64,000 nucleotides of DNA from Halomarinibacterium sp041392205 (GTDB lineage Bacteria; Bacteroidota; Bacteroidia; Flavobacteriales; Flavobacteriaceae): contig JAWKMO010000002.1 of NCBI GenBank assembly GCA_041392205.1, positions 248,001 through 312,000 on the forward strand. The letters run 5' to 3'. Within the stretch, counting starts at the first letter, position 1, and each line of letters opens with the position of its first letter. This document shows positions 44,995 to 54,708 of the stretch, one piece after another. Position numbers and translations under genes: made by a program. Under the pieces are notes generated by a model, which was given only the letters and a program-made list of their open reading frames with translations, made no database searches and was not told the DNA's origin.

Positions 44995-47262
44995 ATGCGG
45001 TATGTAATTTATATAATTCTTTTCTTTTCTTTTATTCTTTCAGGAATAGCCCAAAATTTCGAAGATCAATGGAAGGGTTACTTCTCCTATGTTGATGTAA
45101 AATCTATAGCTCAAGGCAATGATAAATTATTTGTTGGAGCAGAAAATGCAGTGTTTACGTTTGATTTAACCACACAAGAAATAAAAACACTTTCAACTAT
45201 TAATGGTCTTTCTGGCGAATCCATTTCAACAATTTATTATAGTAGTAGCTATGGGGCTTTATTTATAGGTTATGAAACAGGCCTTATAGAAGTAATTATT
45301 GACGGTGAAGAAGATGTGTTAAAAGTGGTAGATATTCTTGATAAACCCACTATACCACCCAACACAAAACAAATTAATCAATTTTACGAATTTGAGGGCG
45401 TTCTTTACATATCAACGGCATATGGAATTTCAGTCTACGATATCGCTCGACTTGAATTTGGAGACACCTATTTTATTGGAACCTTAGGGACCCAAATGGC
45501 AATATCTCAAACGACCATTTTAGGAGACTTTATTTATGCAGCCACCCTTGAAGAAGGATTAAAAAGAGCTAGAATAGATAGTGAGAATTTAATAGATTAT
45601 GAAGAATGGTCAACCATAACATTAGGGGAAATTGTTGGGGTTCAAACATTAGGAAATGAAATTTATTTTGCACGAAATAATAATTCCATTGAAAGTCTTA
45701 CTACTGGGGTTGTTGCTTCTTTTCCTAACACTATTGTAGACTTTTATTCCAATGGTGAGGTGTTAACTGTTACTACAACAAACACAATACACGCCTATAA
45801 TGAAGGCTTTTCTTTATTGTCTTCAGTCAGTTTTTTACCAAATTTGGATGATAATTTTCAATCTGGAATTTCATTTCAGCAAAATTTTTACATAGGAACT
45901 TTTGAAAATGGCCTTTTAAAAGTTCCTTTTGGATCCAACCAGTTTGATCAAATTTTACCAGACGGACCCATCTTAAACAATCCTTTTACTATAGATGCAA
46001 GTCCTGGGCAATTATGGGTAGCTTTTGGAGCCTTAGATGTAGACTTTAATCCCTTCCCTCTTAGCTTTAAAGGGATTAGTAATTTAATGGATGAAACTTG
46101 GACCAATATTGATAAGGATCAACTACTGGGAGCCAGTAATTTAGTTCGTGTTACAATTAATCCACTAAACGCAAATGAAGCTTATTTTTCATCCTTTCAG
46201 AAAGGGCTTTTAAAAGTAGTAGATAATACCCCACAAGTTTTATTTAATGAAACTAATAGCGCTTTGGAGTTTCCAAATGATATTGAAGCTTTGGGCTTAC
46301 GACTTTATGGTTCTGCATTTGATAGAGATAATAATCTTTGGATTGTACAATCAAGGTATAAAGAAGGACTATTAAAAATGAATGCTTCAGGCCAATTTCA
46401 AAAATTTGATTTGTCCACCATCATTGATTCTGAAGATGAAAGTGGATTAAATGACTTGGAAATAACCAGAGAAGGCTATGTTTTTATTTCAACCTCAGAA
46501 AATGGATTAGTAGGCTATAATCCTAATGAAAATAAATTTGCCAAAATAGGAATGGAAATTGGAACAGGAAACCTACCCACTATAAATGTTAGAGCGTTAG
46601 CAGTAGATCAATCAAACAGATTGTGGATTGGCACATTGCGGGGGTTAAGAGTGCTTTTTAATGTAGGAGGGTTTTTTGGAGACACCCCTGTAGATGCACA
46701 AGAAATTATTTTTTTGGATAATGGAGTTCCGCAGGAGTTGTTATTTGAACAATCTATTACCGATATTGAAGTTGATGGATCTAATAATAAATGGATAGCA
46801 ACCGCTACCTCTGGAGTTTTCTATTTATCGTCAAACGGGCAAGAAACCTTATTAAGATTTACAAAAGATAATTCCCCTTTGCCTTCTAATAATGTTCAAG
46901 ATATAGCTATAGACGATTCTACAGGACGAGTTTATTTTGCAACCATTAAAGGTCTTGTAGCTTTTGAAGGAACCTCAACAGCACCTCAAGATAATCTTGA
47001 AAACGTATACGCATACCCCAATCCCGTTCGCCCTAATTTTGAAGGAAACGTAACGATAGATGGATTAACCGCAGATGCTAATGTAAAAATTACCGATATT
47101 GAAGGAAATCTGGTTTTTGAAACCACTAGCCAAGGAGGAAGTGTCCTCTGGGATACCAGAGCTTTTGGAAAGTACAAAGTAGCCTCTGGGGTGTATATGG
47201 TCTTAATAACTTCTGAAGACCAACTAGAAACCAAAGTGACCAAAATTATGGTAATACGGTAG
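44995..47262 (+). CDS. porZ: PorZ-like beta-propeller protein with T9SS C-terminal domain
   Basis: A 755-residue protein with a signal peptide and two beta-propeller-like regions built from short repeats such as LFVGAENAVFTFDL and LWIGTLRGLRVLFN (about residues 25-650). The C-terminal sorting-type domain (VYAYPNPVRPNFEGNVTI to VTKIMVIR) completes it. This architecture matches PorZ, the T9SS attachment-complex component that in Porphyromonas binds anionic LPS for cargo anchoring. The gene is followed after one base by recO, a neighbourhood I recall for porZ. The assignment rests on architecture, not alignment. Confidence 0.72.
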   Translation: MRYVIYIILFFSFILSGIAQNFEDQWKGYFSYVDVKSIAQGNDKLFVGAENAVFTFDLTTQEIKTLSTINGLSGESISTIYYSSSYGALFIGYETGLIEVIIDGEEDVLKVVDILDKPTIPPNTKQINQFYEFEGVLYISTAYGISVYDIARLEFGDTYFIGTLGTQMAISQTTILGDFIYAATLEEGLKRARIDSENLIDYEEWSTITLGEIVGVQTLGNEIYFARNNNSIESLTTGVVASFPNTIVDFYSNGEVLTVTTTNTIHAYNEGFSLLSSVSFLPNLDDNFQSGISFQQNFYIGTFENGLLKVPFGSNQFDQILPDGPILNNPFTIDASPGQLWVAFGALDVDFNPFPLSFKGISNLMDETWTNIDKDQLLGASNLVRVTINPLNANEAYFSSFQKGLLKVVDNTPQVLFNETNSALEFPNDIEALGLRLYGSAFDRDNNLWIVQSRYKEGLLKMNASGQFQKFDLSTIIDSEDESGLNDLEITREGYVFISTSENGLVGYNPNENKFAKIGMEIGTGNLPTINVRALAVDQSNRLWIGTLRGLRVLFNVGGFFGDTPVDAQEIIFLDNGVPQELLFEQSITDIEVDGSNNKWIATATSGVFYLSSNGQETLLRFTKDNSPLPSNNVQDIAIDDSTGRVYFATIKGLVAFEGTSTAPQDNLENVYAYPNPVRPNFEGNVTIDGLTADANVKITDIEGNLVFETTSQGGSVLWDTRAFGKYKVASGVYMVLITSEDQLETKVTKIMVIR

Positions 47263-47263
47263 T

Positions 47264-47983
47264 ATGCAGGTTTCTACCAGAGCATTGGTTTTTTCCTCCG
47301 TAAAATATGCCGAAGCCGATTTAATTGTCACTTGCTTTACCCAAAAATTCGGACTTAAAAGCTATCTCTTACGTGGGATTTTAAAATCCAAAAAAGGCAA
47401 GCTTCGCATTTCTATGTTTCAGCCTCTATCCTTACTTCAAATAGAAGCTTTTCACAAAGACAAAGGAACACTGGAACGAATTAATGAGGCCAAAGTAATT
47501 TTACCCTATAAAACTTTGCATACTGAAGTAATTAAATCTTCTCTAGTTTTATTTCTTTCAGAAATATTGAAAAACGCCGTAAAAGAAGAAGAAGCCAATA
47601 CCTCCCTTTTTCATTTTATTGAAGAGGCTTTGTTTTGGTTAGATGAAAATGAAAAAATAGCCAATTTCCATTTACTTTTTCTCTTGAAATTGACAAACTT
47701 TTTAGGATTTTATCCAGATTTTAGTGAGAAAGAAGCGCCGTATTTTAATTTAGAAGAAGGGAACTTTCAAGAAAGTTCCATAGGATTGATTTGCGAAGAA
47801 GGGGACGCTATTACCATATTAAAACAACTTGACACCAAGGGATTTAATACCCTTTCAGAAATAAAAATCGCTAAAAGTGAACGAATAAAAACCTTACATC
47901 TGTTATTAAAATATTACCAACTACATATTCAAGGATACAGAACCCCAAAATCGTTACCCGTTCTTACACAATTGTTTCAATAA
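47264..47983 (+). CDS. recO: DNA repair protein RecO
   Basis: A 239-residue RecO, which loads RecA with RecR and anneals SSB-coated strands. The N-terminal OB-fold opens MQVSTRALVFSSVKYAEADL and contains SYLLRGILKSKKGKLRISMF. The helical C-terminal domain follows. It starts one base after the porZ-like stop, so it is cotranscribed. The zinc-finger cysteines present in some RecO proteins are not seen. Confidence 0.93.
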   Translation: MQVSTRALVFSSVKYAEADLIVTCFTQKFGLKSYLLRGILKSKKGKLRISMFQPLSLLQIEAFHKDKGTLERINEAKVILPYKTLHTEVIKSSLVLFLSEILKNAVKEEEANTSLFHFIEEALFWLDENEKIANFHLLFLLKLTNFLGFYPDFSEKEAPYFNLEEGNFQESSIGLICEEGDAITILKQLDTKGFNTLSEIKIAKSERIKTLHLLLKYYQLHIQGYRTPKSLPVLTQLFQ

Positions 47984-47994
47984 CAAAGGATAAA

Positions 47995-48024
47995 AACCCC
48001 CAACAAGAAAGATTGGTGGGGGTT
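47995..48024 (-). terminator. terminator of the TonB receptor gene
   Basis: On the minus strand AACCCCC and GGGGGTTTTTATCC-type arms form a stem ending in a T-run. The plus-strand copy lacks a good T-run, so it mainly serves the receptor gene. Confidence 0.7.
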
Positions 48025-48030
48025 GCCATT

Positions 48031-50439
48031 CTAATAAAAAGTAGCCCTTAACGACAAGATAAAATTTCTCCCTGCTCCAGAAATTCCAGAGCTATAGGGC
48101 CTATAACGTCTATCGGTAATATTTTCTAAACCCCCATTCACCGAAATTTTATTGGTAAGTTGATAGTTGGCTTTAAAATTTAGTGTGTACCAGCCAGGGG
48201 CATATGGATCACCATTGTTGTTAATAGCATAAATTTCTGTTTTCCCTTTTTCTTCTTCGGGCAGGTCTTCAAAGGCTACATCACCACTGTAATCTATATA
48301 CATTTGCATATTTAATTTCTGGGTTTGAAAGCTAAGTCTAGAGACACCAAACCAAGGGGCGGCATGTCTTGAAGGGCTTTTATCTCCATTGTCTAATTCT
48401 TCTTCTCCTTTTTGAAAGTTAAAGTCTGAAGAAAAACCAAATCCATGAGGAAGTTTTATTTCTAATCCCGCCTGTATTCCATACACAGTGGCTTCTGCTG
48501 CGTTTTGAATGGCTTGGACCTTACTCAACTCACCATCATATACAATACTGTCTTGACCGTTTAATTTAAAATCTCTTCGCACTAATGCATCTTTCAAAAG
48601 AGTGTAATATGCAGACACATCTACTTTTACGGTTTTTCCAAATACTTTAGCCACACCAATATCACTATTGTAGGCATATTCCGATTTTAAATCTGGGTTG
48701 GGAACCACTACTGCACCGGGCTCAGAGTCAAATACCTTTCCTACATCATCTACATTAGGGGCTCTAAAGGCAGTAGCAGCATTGGCACTTACAACCCAAT
48801 CGTTACTGGGTCTAAAGACCATTCCTAAACTTCCCGTTAAAGAACCATTGTCTAAGTTTGCGGTTTCAAAGGGAAATGGGTAAAATGTTGTGTCGAATGT
48901 TGCATCCAGTGTCACATGATTGTACCGCAATCCACCTTGCAATAGAAATTTTTCAGAAAAAGTAAATTGATTTGAAAGATAGGCTGCGTAGGATGCCCAA
49001 GAAGCGTTTGGATACCGGGAAGGACCTTTAGTGCTTACTCCTGTGTCAATATTAGTATCTGTTCCTGTTGAGGTGACATCGTCATACACTATTTCTATTC
49101 CGTAGAAAAGCGTGTTTTTTTCGCCTAAAGTTTTAGTAAAATCCAAATTTGCCGAGTAAGCATCTACTTCTTCTAGGCGGGTTTCTCTATTACTTTTATT
49201 AATATCACGGCTAATTCGGCTTTCTTCAAAATTTTGAATAGCCAAACGGATGGCCATTTCATCATAAAAGGAAGTGCTATTAGATTGAGTTATATTTAGA
49301 TTGTTCATCATCCATTTTTGAGGGCCGTATTTCCATTCGCCATAGCGAGGAAGGCCATTTCTGTAACGAATATGACGATCGTACCTACTATAATCTGAGG
49401 TTTCTGAATAATGAAAACCATATTGAAAATCCCAAGTTTCATTAGGCTTAAATCGCAGTTTTTGCATCATATTAATTTGGCTATACCCAGAGGGTTTTTG
49501 TACTCGGGGATCTTCATTAGTAATGACCACGTCTATACTGTCCTGACGTTGCACATAAAAAGGGCGTAAAAACTCATCAGGACCATGACTACCTTGTTTT
49601 AAATCGCCATATTCTGTAGCCGTAATACTACTTATAAAAGCCCATTTTTTCCACCCTACATTTACGTCGAAATGCCCAGTTTTTTCATTATTTGCGGTAG
49701 CATATCGGGTTATTGCTTTTCCAGAAACATAGGTTTTTTCATCTGCTGAAAATTCTGGAACAAGTGTTTGAAAACTCATCACACCGCCTATAGCATCGCT
49801 ACCATAAATAACAGCATCTGGGCCAAATAATACTTCGGTGCGTTCCATGGCAAAAGCATCGAGCGAAATCACATTTTGAAGGTTTCCCCCTCTAAAAATG
49901 GCGGTATTCATACGCACACCGTCTACCGTGTAAAGCAATCTATTTGTAGCAAAACCACGAATCATTGGGCTTCCGCCTCCTTGTTGGCTTTTTTGAATAA
50001 ATACTTTTCCAGAAATTCCTAATAAATCTGCAGCGGTTTGTGGGTTGTATAATTCCACTGTTTTTGGAGAAATGGAGATCACTTTGGAAGGAATTTTTGA
50101 ACTAGCCTGGTTCCAACGGGTAGCCGAAATAACCACTTGGTCTATGCTAATATTAGATAAAGAAAGGGAAATCTCAAAATTACTAGATTGTAACTCTGCA
50201 AAACTTTTATGAAGCGTAGCATAACCTAGGGTTCGTATTTCAATTTTTTCAGCCCCTTCAAAGCTAGTAATGTCTGCTTGTCCATTGGCATTGGTTGTTG
50301 CAAAAGCTTTAGGATTGGTACTCATAAGCGTTACTAGATCTAAAGGCTGTCCAGAGTCTTCATCTTTTATGGTAATAATTTGAGCGAATAAAGCCTGCGA
50401 TAAAAGCATTATACACCCAAGTAATACATTTTTTTTCAT
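48031..50439 (-). CDS. TonB-dependent outer-membrane receptor
   Basis: An 802-residue TonB-dependent receptor. A signal peptide (ALFAQ) is followed by a carboxypeptidase-regulatory-like domain (about residues 20-100). A plug then carries VVISATRWNQASSKIPSKVI, GISGKVFIQKSQQGGGSPMIR, and YGSDAIGGVMSFQT, and a 22-strand-type barrel ends RNFILSLRATFY. The overall pattern resembles vitamin B12/heme/copper receptors rather than SusC, being shorter than 1000 residues. The substrate is not shown by the sequence. A small secreted-type protein is encoded 86 bases upstream. Confidence 0.93.
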   Translation of the reverse strand: MKKNVLLGCIMLLSQALFAQIITIKDEDSGQPLDLVTLMSTNPKAFATTNANGQADITSFEGAEKIEIRTLGYATLHKSFAELQSSNFEISLSLSNISIDQVVISATRWNQASSKIPSKVISISPKTVELYNPQTAADLLGISGKVFIQKSQQGGGSPMIRGFATNRLLYTVDGVRMNTAIFRGGNLQNVISLDAFAMERTEVLFGPDAVIYGSDAIGGVMSFQTLVPEFSADEKTYVSGKAITRYATANNEKTGHFDVNVGWKKWAFISSITATEYGDLKQGSHGPDEFLRPFYVQRQDSIDVVITNEDPRVQKPSGYSQINMMQKLRFKPNETWDFQYGFHYSETSDYSRYDRHIRYRNGLPRYGEWKYGPQKWMMNNLNITQSNSTSFYDEMAIRLAIQNFEESRISRDINKSNRETRLEEVDAYSANLDFTKTLGEKNTLFYGIEIVYDDVTSTGTDTNIDTGVSTKGPSRYPNASWASYAAYLSNQFTFSEKFLLQGGLRYNHVTLDATFDTTFYPFPFETANLDNGSLTGSLGMVFRPSNDWVVSANAATAFRAPNVDDVGKVFDSEPGAVVVPNPDLKSEYAYNSDIGVAKVFGKTVKVDVSAYYTLLKDALVRRDFKLNGQDSIVYDGELSKVQAIQNAAEATVYGIQAGLEIKLPHGFGFSSDFNFQKGEEELDNGDKSPSRHAAPWFGVSRLSFQTQKLNMQMYIDYSGDVAFEDLPEEEKGKTEIYAINNNGDPYAPGWYTLNFKANYQLTNKISVNGGLENITDRRYRPYSSGISGAGRNFILSLRATFY

Positions 50440-50525
50440 GGGTTAATTTTTTGTTTAATAAATAGTTTAAAGCACGGATGGGTTACCGCACAAAAATTAT
50501 GCTCGAAAATATTTGAGCAGGGTAT

Positions 50526-51062
50526 TTATGAAACAAATAGAGGTGGAGGGGTATTTGGTATTGGCTTTAATGAGGTGTAAGGCTGTGTAAAATAATTATT
50601 TTTTGTAGAAATAGTTTCCATTAAATACGAAGGGCTCCATGGAGTAATTTCTTTAAAGAACAGGGTGTGATAAAATAACTTAAGTTGACATTGCTTTTGA
50701 TTTTGTTGAGAATTTTTTCCTAATGCCGTGGCAACCAAATGCTCTAATTTTTTATATAGTTGGGTTTCTTTATGATCCTTCCAACACCAAAGGTAATGAG
50801 AGCCGTTTTCAAATTTTCTTTTTACAATGTCATACATCACCCCATCAAAAGTAAACTCTTTAGAATGTTTCCAATCGAGCTTTGTTTTAATTTCTTCTTC
50901 CGAAAGGACAAACAAGGTAAGCTCGTTTACTTGAACTCCAGCAATAAATCGTTTTTTTAGTTCTTTATGTAAACCTTTTTGCTCAATGTTAAACCAAAGC
51001 AGCGTTCCTCCTATGGGAGCCATAAAGGAAAGTAAAAGAAAAAACGCAATTAACCTTTTCAA
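50526..51062 (-). CDS. small Cys/His-containing protein upstream of the TonB receptor
   Basis: A 178-residue protein with an N-terminal hydrophobic segment (LIAFFLLLSFMAPIGGTLLWF) that anchors or exports it, followed by a soluble charged domain containing HYLWCWKDHKE. I recognise no family. It is transcribed ahead of the TonB receptor from its own promoter box, so it is likely a partner in uptake of the same ligand. The tail is proline-rich (PIPNTPPPLF). Confidence 0.7.
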   Translation of the reverse strand: MKRLIAFFLLLSFMAPIGGTLLWFNIEQKGLHKELKKRFIAGVQVNELTLFVLSEEEIKTKLDWKHSKEFTFDGVMYDIVKRKFENGSHYLWCWKDHKETQLYKKLEHLVATALGKNSQQNQKQCQLKLFYHTLFFKEITPWSPSYLMETISTKNNYFTQPYTSLKPIPNTPPPLFVS

Positions 51063-51081
51063 AATTTCGCTTGGGTTTAGG

Positions 51082-51089
51082 CAAATGTA
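51082..51089 (-). promoter_or_regulatory. promoter box for the 178-residue gene and TonB receptor
   Basis: On the minus strand this reads TACATTTG, matching TAnnTTTG, 20 bases before the ATG at 51062. Confidence 0.6.
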
Positions 51090-51162
51090 AAAAAATTTGA
51101 CCTACTGGAAACACTCAATCCCAGCCAATTTTTTTATTAAAACGGTTGGCTGTTTCGTTCCA

Positions 51163-51467
51163 TTATTTTGGAGCTTTAAAGCGATATCCTATATAAATTT
51201 CGAATATGTTTTGACGACCTTCAATTCGAATTATACCCTAAAGAAATACGCCCTCATAAACTATAATTAATTCCTCAAAACTATCATCATTGTTTTTGTC
51301 AATTACTCCAAAACTATTATAGGTATTTCCAATTCCCATTCTAAATGTCACATATTCCGGAAAGGAAACAATAGTTTTTTTCTTTGAGCTGTCATGTGAA
51401 ACATTACGCTTGGAAACGTTATTATATTCAAAAAAAGAAACCAACCAACCCCTCTTTTATATTTCAT
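51163..51467 (-). pseudogene. decayed small outer-membrane protein gene
   Basis: From ATG 51467 the minus strand encodes a signal peptide ending FHMTAQ. Then, across an A7 tract (about 51391-51397), the frame must shift by one base to continue as VSFPEYVTFRMGIGNTYNSF and on to VYEGVFL. There an in-frame TAG occurs at 51238-51240. Beyond it the same frame runs 24 codons (GIIRIEGRQNIFEIYIGYRF...) to TAA at 51163, a barrel-like C-terminus. One indel and one nonsense change therefore separate it from an intact roughly 100-residue gene. It follows acs by 11 bases. Confidence 0.65.
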
Positions 51468-51478
51468 TTCAATAAAAT

Positions 51479-53386
51479 TCAGAGTGTATTTTTTATGATT
51501 TCTTCAACCACTTCCGGATTTAAAAGCGTACTGGTGTCACCCAAATTTGAGGTGTCTTTATGGGCAATTTTTCGAAGAATTCTTCGCATAATTTTACCAC
51601 TTCGGGTTTTGGGTAAGCCAGGGGTAAATTGGATTTTGTCCAACTTCGCAATGGGGCCAATACGCTCTGTAATTAATTGATTGATTTCCTTTCGGAGATT
51701 ATCGTGATTTCTAGTTTCGCCGGTTTCTTTCAGAATAACATATCCGTACAGTGCATTTCCTTTGATTTCATGTGGGAATCCTACAATGGCACTTTCGGCA
51801 ACGGCAGGGTGTTCGTTAATGGCGTCTTCTATGGGTGCCGTACCTAGGTTATGTCCAGAAACAATAATGACATCATCTACCCGTCCCGTAATTCTATAAT
51901 AGCCTGTATTGTCACGCAAAGCACCATCTCCCGTAAAGTATTTGTTTTTAAAAGCTGAAAAATAAGTGTCTTTATACCGCTGATGATTTCCCCAAATACT
52001 TCGTGCCATAGCAGGCCAAGGAAATTTAATGCACAATTTTCCATTGGCGGGATTTCCTTTCAATTCTTCTCCATTTTCATCCATTAAACAAGGTTGTACG
52101 CCCGGAAGTGGAAGTGTGGCAAAAGTAGGAATAGTAGGAGTTACAAAAGGAATGGGTGAAATCATGATTCCTCCTGTTTCGGTTTGCCACCAAGTATCAA
52201 CTATGGGGGTATTTTTATTCCCAATAGTATCATTATACCAGTGCCAGGCTTCTTCATTTATAGGCTCACCTACCGTTCCTAAGATTTTTAAACTGGAAAG
52301 ATCATGCTTTTCAACATAGCTTATATTTTCTTTTGCCAAGGCACGAATGGCTGTAGGAGCGGTGTAAAACTGATTTATCTTGTGTTTTTCTATTACCTCC
52401 CAAAAACGGCCAAAATCGGGGTACGAGGGGATTCCTTCAAACATAAGGGTTGTTGCACCGTTTAAAAGTGGGCCATATATTATGTAACTGTGTCCCGTAA
52501 TCCATCCTATGTCTGCCGTGCACCAATACACATCGTTTTCACGATACTGAAACACATTCTTAAAAGTGTATGCCGTATATACCATATATCCAGCAGTAGT
52601 ATGTAACATTCCTTTGGGCATTCCGGTGGAGCCGGAGGTATAGAGAATGAATAAAGGATCTTCCGCATCCATAACTTCTGCTCCACAATCTTTATAGGCA
52701 TTTTCTAAAAGGGGCTGTAACCAATGGTCGCGACCTTTTTTCATCCTAATTTGAGAACCGATTCTTTTGGCAACTAAAACCGATTTTACAGAGGGACAAC
52801 TTTCCAATGCTTCATCCACAATCTCTTTTAAGTTAATAGTTTTGTTTCCACGGAAGGAACCATCACTAGTGATGACCATAGTGCATTCGCAATCATTTAT
52901 TCTTGTGTGCAATGCGGTTGCCGAAAAACCTGCAAACACCACGCTATGGATAGCTCCTATACGGGCGCAGGCTAATACCGAAATAGCCAATTCTGGAATC
53001 ATGGGAAGGTAAATACACACCCTATCTCCTTTTTTAATGCCTTGTTCTTTCAATACATTGGCAAATTGGCATACCTTTTCGTGTAATTGTCTGTAAGTAA
53101 TATATTGGGCAGGTTCTTTGGGGTCATTAGGTTCAAAAATGATGGCTGTTTTTTGTCCTCTTGTTGGTAAGTGACGATCTATACAATTTTCGGTGATGTT
53201 GAGTTTTGCTCCTTGAAACCACGTTACTTCGGGTTTTGTAAAATCCCAATCCAACACCTTATCCCATCGTTTTCGCCAAACAAAGTTTTCTTCGGCGATT
53301 TCTTCCCAAAATAATTCAGGTTCCCGGATACTTTTTCGATACACTTGAAAATATTCTTCTAACGATTTAATGTGGTATTGGCTCAT
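51479..53386 (-). CDS. acs: acetyl-CoA synthetase
   Basis: A 635-residue AMP-forming acetate-CoA ligase. The adenylation motif is ILYTSGSTGMPKGMLHT, with WWQTETGG, the hinge TGDGALRDNTGYYRITGRVDD, and the C-terminal catalytic Lys region GLPKTRSGKIMRRILRKIA, which is where acetylation usually regulates Acs. It activates acetate for the TCA or glyoxylate cycle. It lies 22 bases downstream of the methyltransferase gene. Confidence 0.96.
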   Translation of the reverse strand: MSQYHIKSLEEYFQVYRKSIREPELFWEEIAEENFVWRKRWDKVLDWDFTKPEVTWFQGAKLNITENCIDRHLPTRGQKTAIIFEPNDPKEPAQYITYRQLHEKVCQFANVLKEQGIKKGDRVCIYLPMIPELAISVLACARIGAIHSVVFAGFSATALHTRINDCECTMVITSDGSFRGNKTINLKEIVDEALESCPSVKSVLVAKRIGSQIRMKKGRDHWLQPLLENAYKDCGAEVMDAEDPLFILYTSGSTGMPKGMLHTTAGYMVYTAYTFKNVFQYRENDVYWCTADIGWITGHSYIIYGPLLNGATTLMFEGIPSYPDFGRFWEVIEKHKINQFYTAPTAIRALAKENISYVEKHDLSSLKILGTVGEPINEEAWHWYNDTIGNKNTPIVDTWWQTETGGIMISPIPFVTPTIPTFATLPLPGVQPCLMDENGEELKGNPANGKLCIKFPWPAMARSIWGNHQRYKDTYFSAFKNKYFTGDGALRDNTGYYRITGRVDDVIIVSGHNLGTAPIEDAINEHPAVAESAIVGFPHEIKGNALYGYVILKETGETRNHDNLRKEINQLITERIGPIAKLDKIQFTPGLPKTRSGKIMRRILRKIAHKDTSNLGDTSTLLNPEVVEEIIKNTL

Positions 53387-53408
53387 AGGGAGTATTTGAT
53401 ATCGAAAA

Positions 53409-54128
53409 TTACAAATTACTTTTTACAAATACCATACAATGTTGCCAAGGAAGATTATCGATGTTTTTTTCAAGTTTAAATCCAGCGGCGTTCAATTCCT
53501 TTACGGCCTGTTTTTCGGTCATTTTGTGAACTTTTAAAATGGGAACTAAAGGATCTTCTGCTCGATACTCAATTAAAAAAAGTTGTCCGTTTGGTCGAAG
53601 TGCTTTTTTTATGGATGCTAGCATCTCTTTGGGGTGGCTAAATTCATGATAGACATCTACCATCAAGATTTTATCTACTGAATTTTCCGGAAGATTGCTA
53701 CTTATTTCACTTCCTTTCAGGGTTTTTATATTTTTTATACCCTTTTCTTTTATTTTTCTTTCAACTTCAAACAACATTTCTTCTTGAATATCCACAGCAT
53801 ATACAGAGCCTTTTGAAATAAGGGGAGCTAATTTAAACACATGGTATCCGGAACCCGCACCAATATCTGCAATGACATCGGTGGGTTTTAGTTTCATATT
53901 TCGAATTAGTGTTACCGTATTTTCTTCCTTCTCACGTTCAGGGCGTTCGAGCCATTCCATTCCTTCAAAACCCATGACATTGGCAATTTCTCGTCCCATA
54001 TACCATTTTCCAATTCCATTGGGATTGCCACTTTGAAAAATATAATTTTCAGAAAACCTATTTTGAGTTCCACAACTAAAAATGAAATATGCAGAAAATA
54101 GACATAGTAAGGAAACAATATTTTTCAT
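53409..54128 (-). CDS. class I SAM methyltransferase lipoprotein
   Basis: I start at ATG 54128 (MKNIVSLLCLFSAYFIFSC), which yields a lipoprotein signal; an ATG 13 codons earlier at 54167 does not. The 239-residue product contains VIADIGAGSGYHVFKLAPL (SAM motif I) and VYAVDIQEEMLFEVE, typical of class I methyltransferases. A lipid-anchored methyltransferase outside the cytoplasm is odd because SAM is cytoplasmic, but this pairing is common in flavobacteria. Substrate unknown. Confidence 0.85.
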   Translation of the reverse strand: MKNIVSLLCLFSAYFIFSCGTQNRFSENYIFQSGNPNGIGKWYMGREIANVMGFEGMEWLERPEREKEENTVTLIRNMKLKPTDVIADIGAGSGYHVFKLAPLISKGSVYAVDIQEEMLFEVERKIKEKGIKNIKTLKGSEISSNLPENSVDKILMVDVYHEFSHPKEMLASIKKALRPNGQLFLIEYRAEDPLVPILKVHKMTEKQAVKELNAAGFKLEKNIDNLPWQHCMVFVKSNL

Positions 54129-54281
54129 AGAAAGTTTTTTGTTTACAAAGTAGTAAAAACAATGCATTTATAAATAGCTGTTAAACAGATTTTTATAAAA
54201 AATAAAACTAATTACAAACGTTTACAAATGACAATAGTCGATAGTAAGTGTGTAAAAGTTTGCATACAAAATTTCCTGTCC

Positions 54282-54289
54282 TAAGTTTG
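54282..54289 (+). promoter_or_regulatory. ssb promoter
   Basis: TTTG at 54259-54262, a 19-base spacer and TAAGTTTG at 54282-54289 make one of the best matches in the window to the Bacteroidetes promoter TTTG-N19-TAnnTTTG. The ssb ATG is 64 bases downstream. Confidence 0.75.
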
Positions 54290-54352
54290 CCCTGTCGAAC
54301 TCAATAAAGAGCCGATAGTATTAACTGTTTAACAATTAAAAAAATTAAAATT

Positions 54353-54685
54353 ATGAGCACACTTAGAAACAAAGTACAGTTGATTGGAAACTTAGGGAAT
54401 GATCCTGAAATTGTTACCCTAGAATCTGGAAAAAAGTTAGCAAAATTTTCTATTGCTACCAATGAAAGTTACAAAAACAATAAAGGGGAACGGGTCACGG
54501 ATACCCAATGGCACAATGTGGTAGCTTGGGGCAAAACCGCAGAAATTGTAGAAAGTTTTGTAACCAAAGGCAAAGAAATTGCTATTGAAGGAAAACTAAC
54601 TACCCGTTCTTGGGAAGATAAAGAGGGCCAAAAGCGATATACTACTGAAGTAGTTTGTAACGAGCTTTTGATGCTTGGGAAATAG
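54353..54685 (+). CDS. ssb: single-stranded DNA-binding protein, short form
   Basis: A 110-residue OB-fold protein: MSTLRNKVQLIGNLGNDPEI, TQWHNVVAWGKTAEIVESFV, and WEDKEGQKRYTTEVVCNELL. It ends NELLMLGK and lacks the glycine-rich linker and acidic DDDIPF-type tip through which standard SSBs recruit partners. This is therefore a short SSB paralogue, and a full-length copy should exist elsewhere. It has a strong terminator and sits at the edge of the RNA island. Confidence 0.92.
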   Translation: MSTLRNKVQLIGNLGNDPEIVTLESGKKLAKFSIATNESYKNNKGERVTDTQWHNVVAWGKTAEIVESFVTKGKEIAIEGKLTTRSWEDKEGQKRYTTEVVCNELLMLGK

Positions 54686-54708
54686 GCTGTCTAAAATCCA
54701 CGAAAGTA

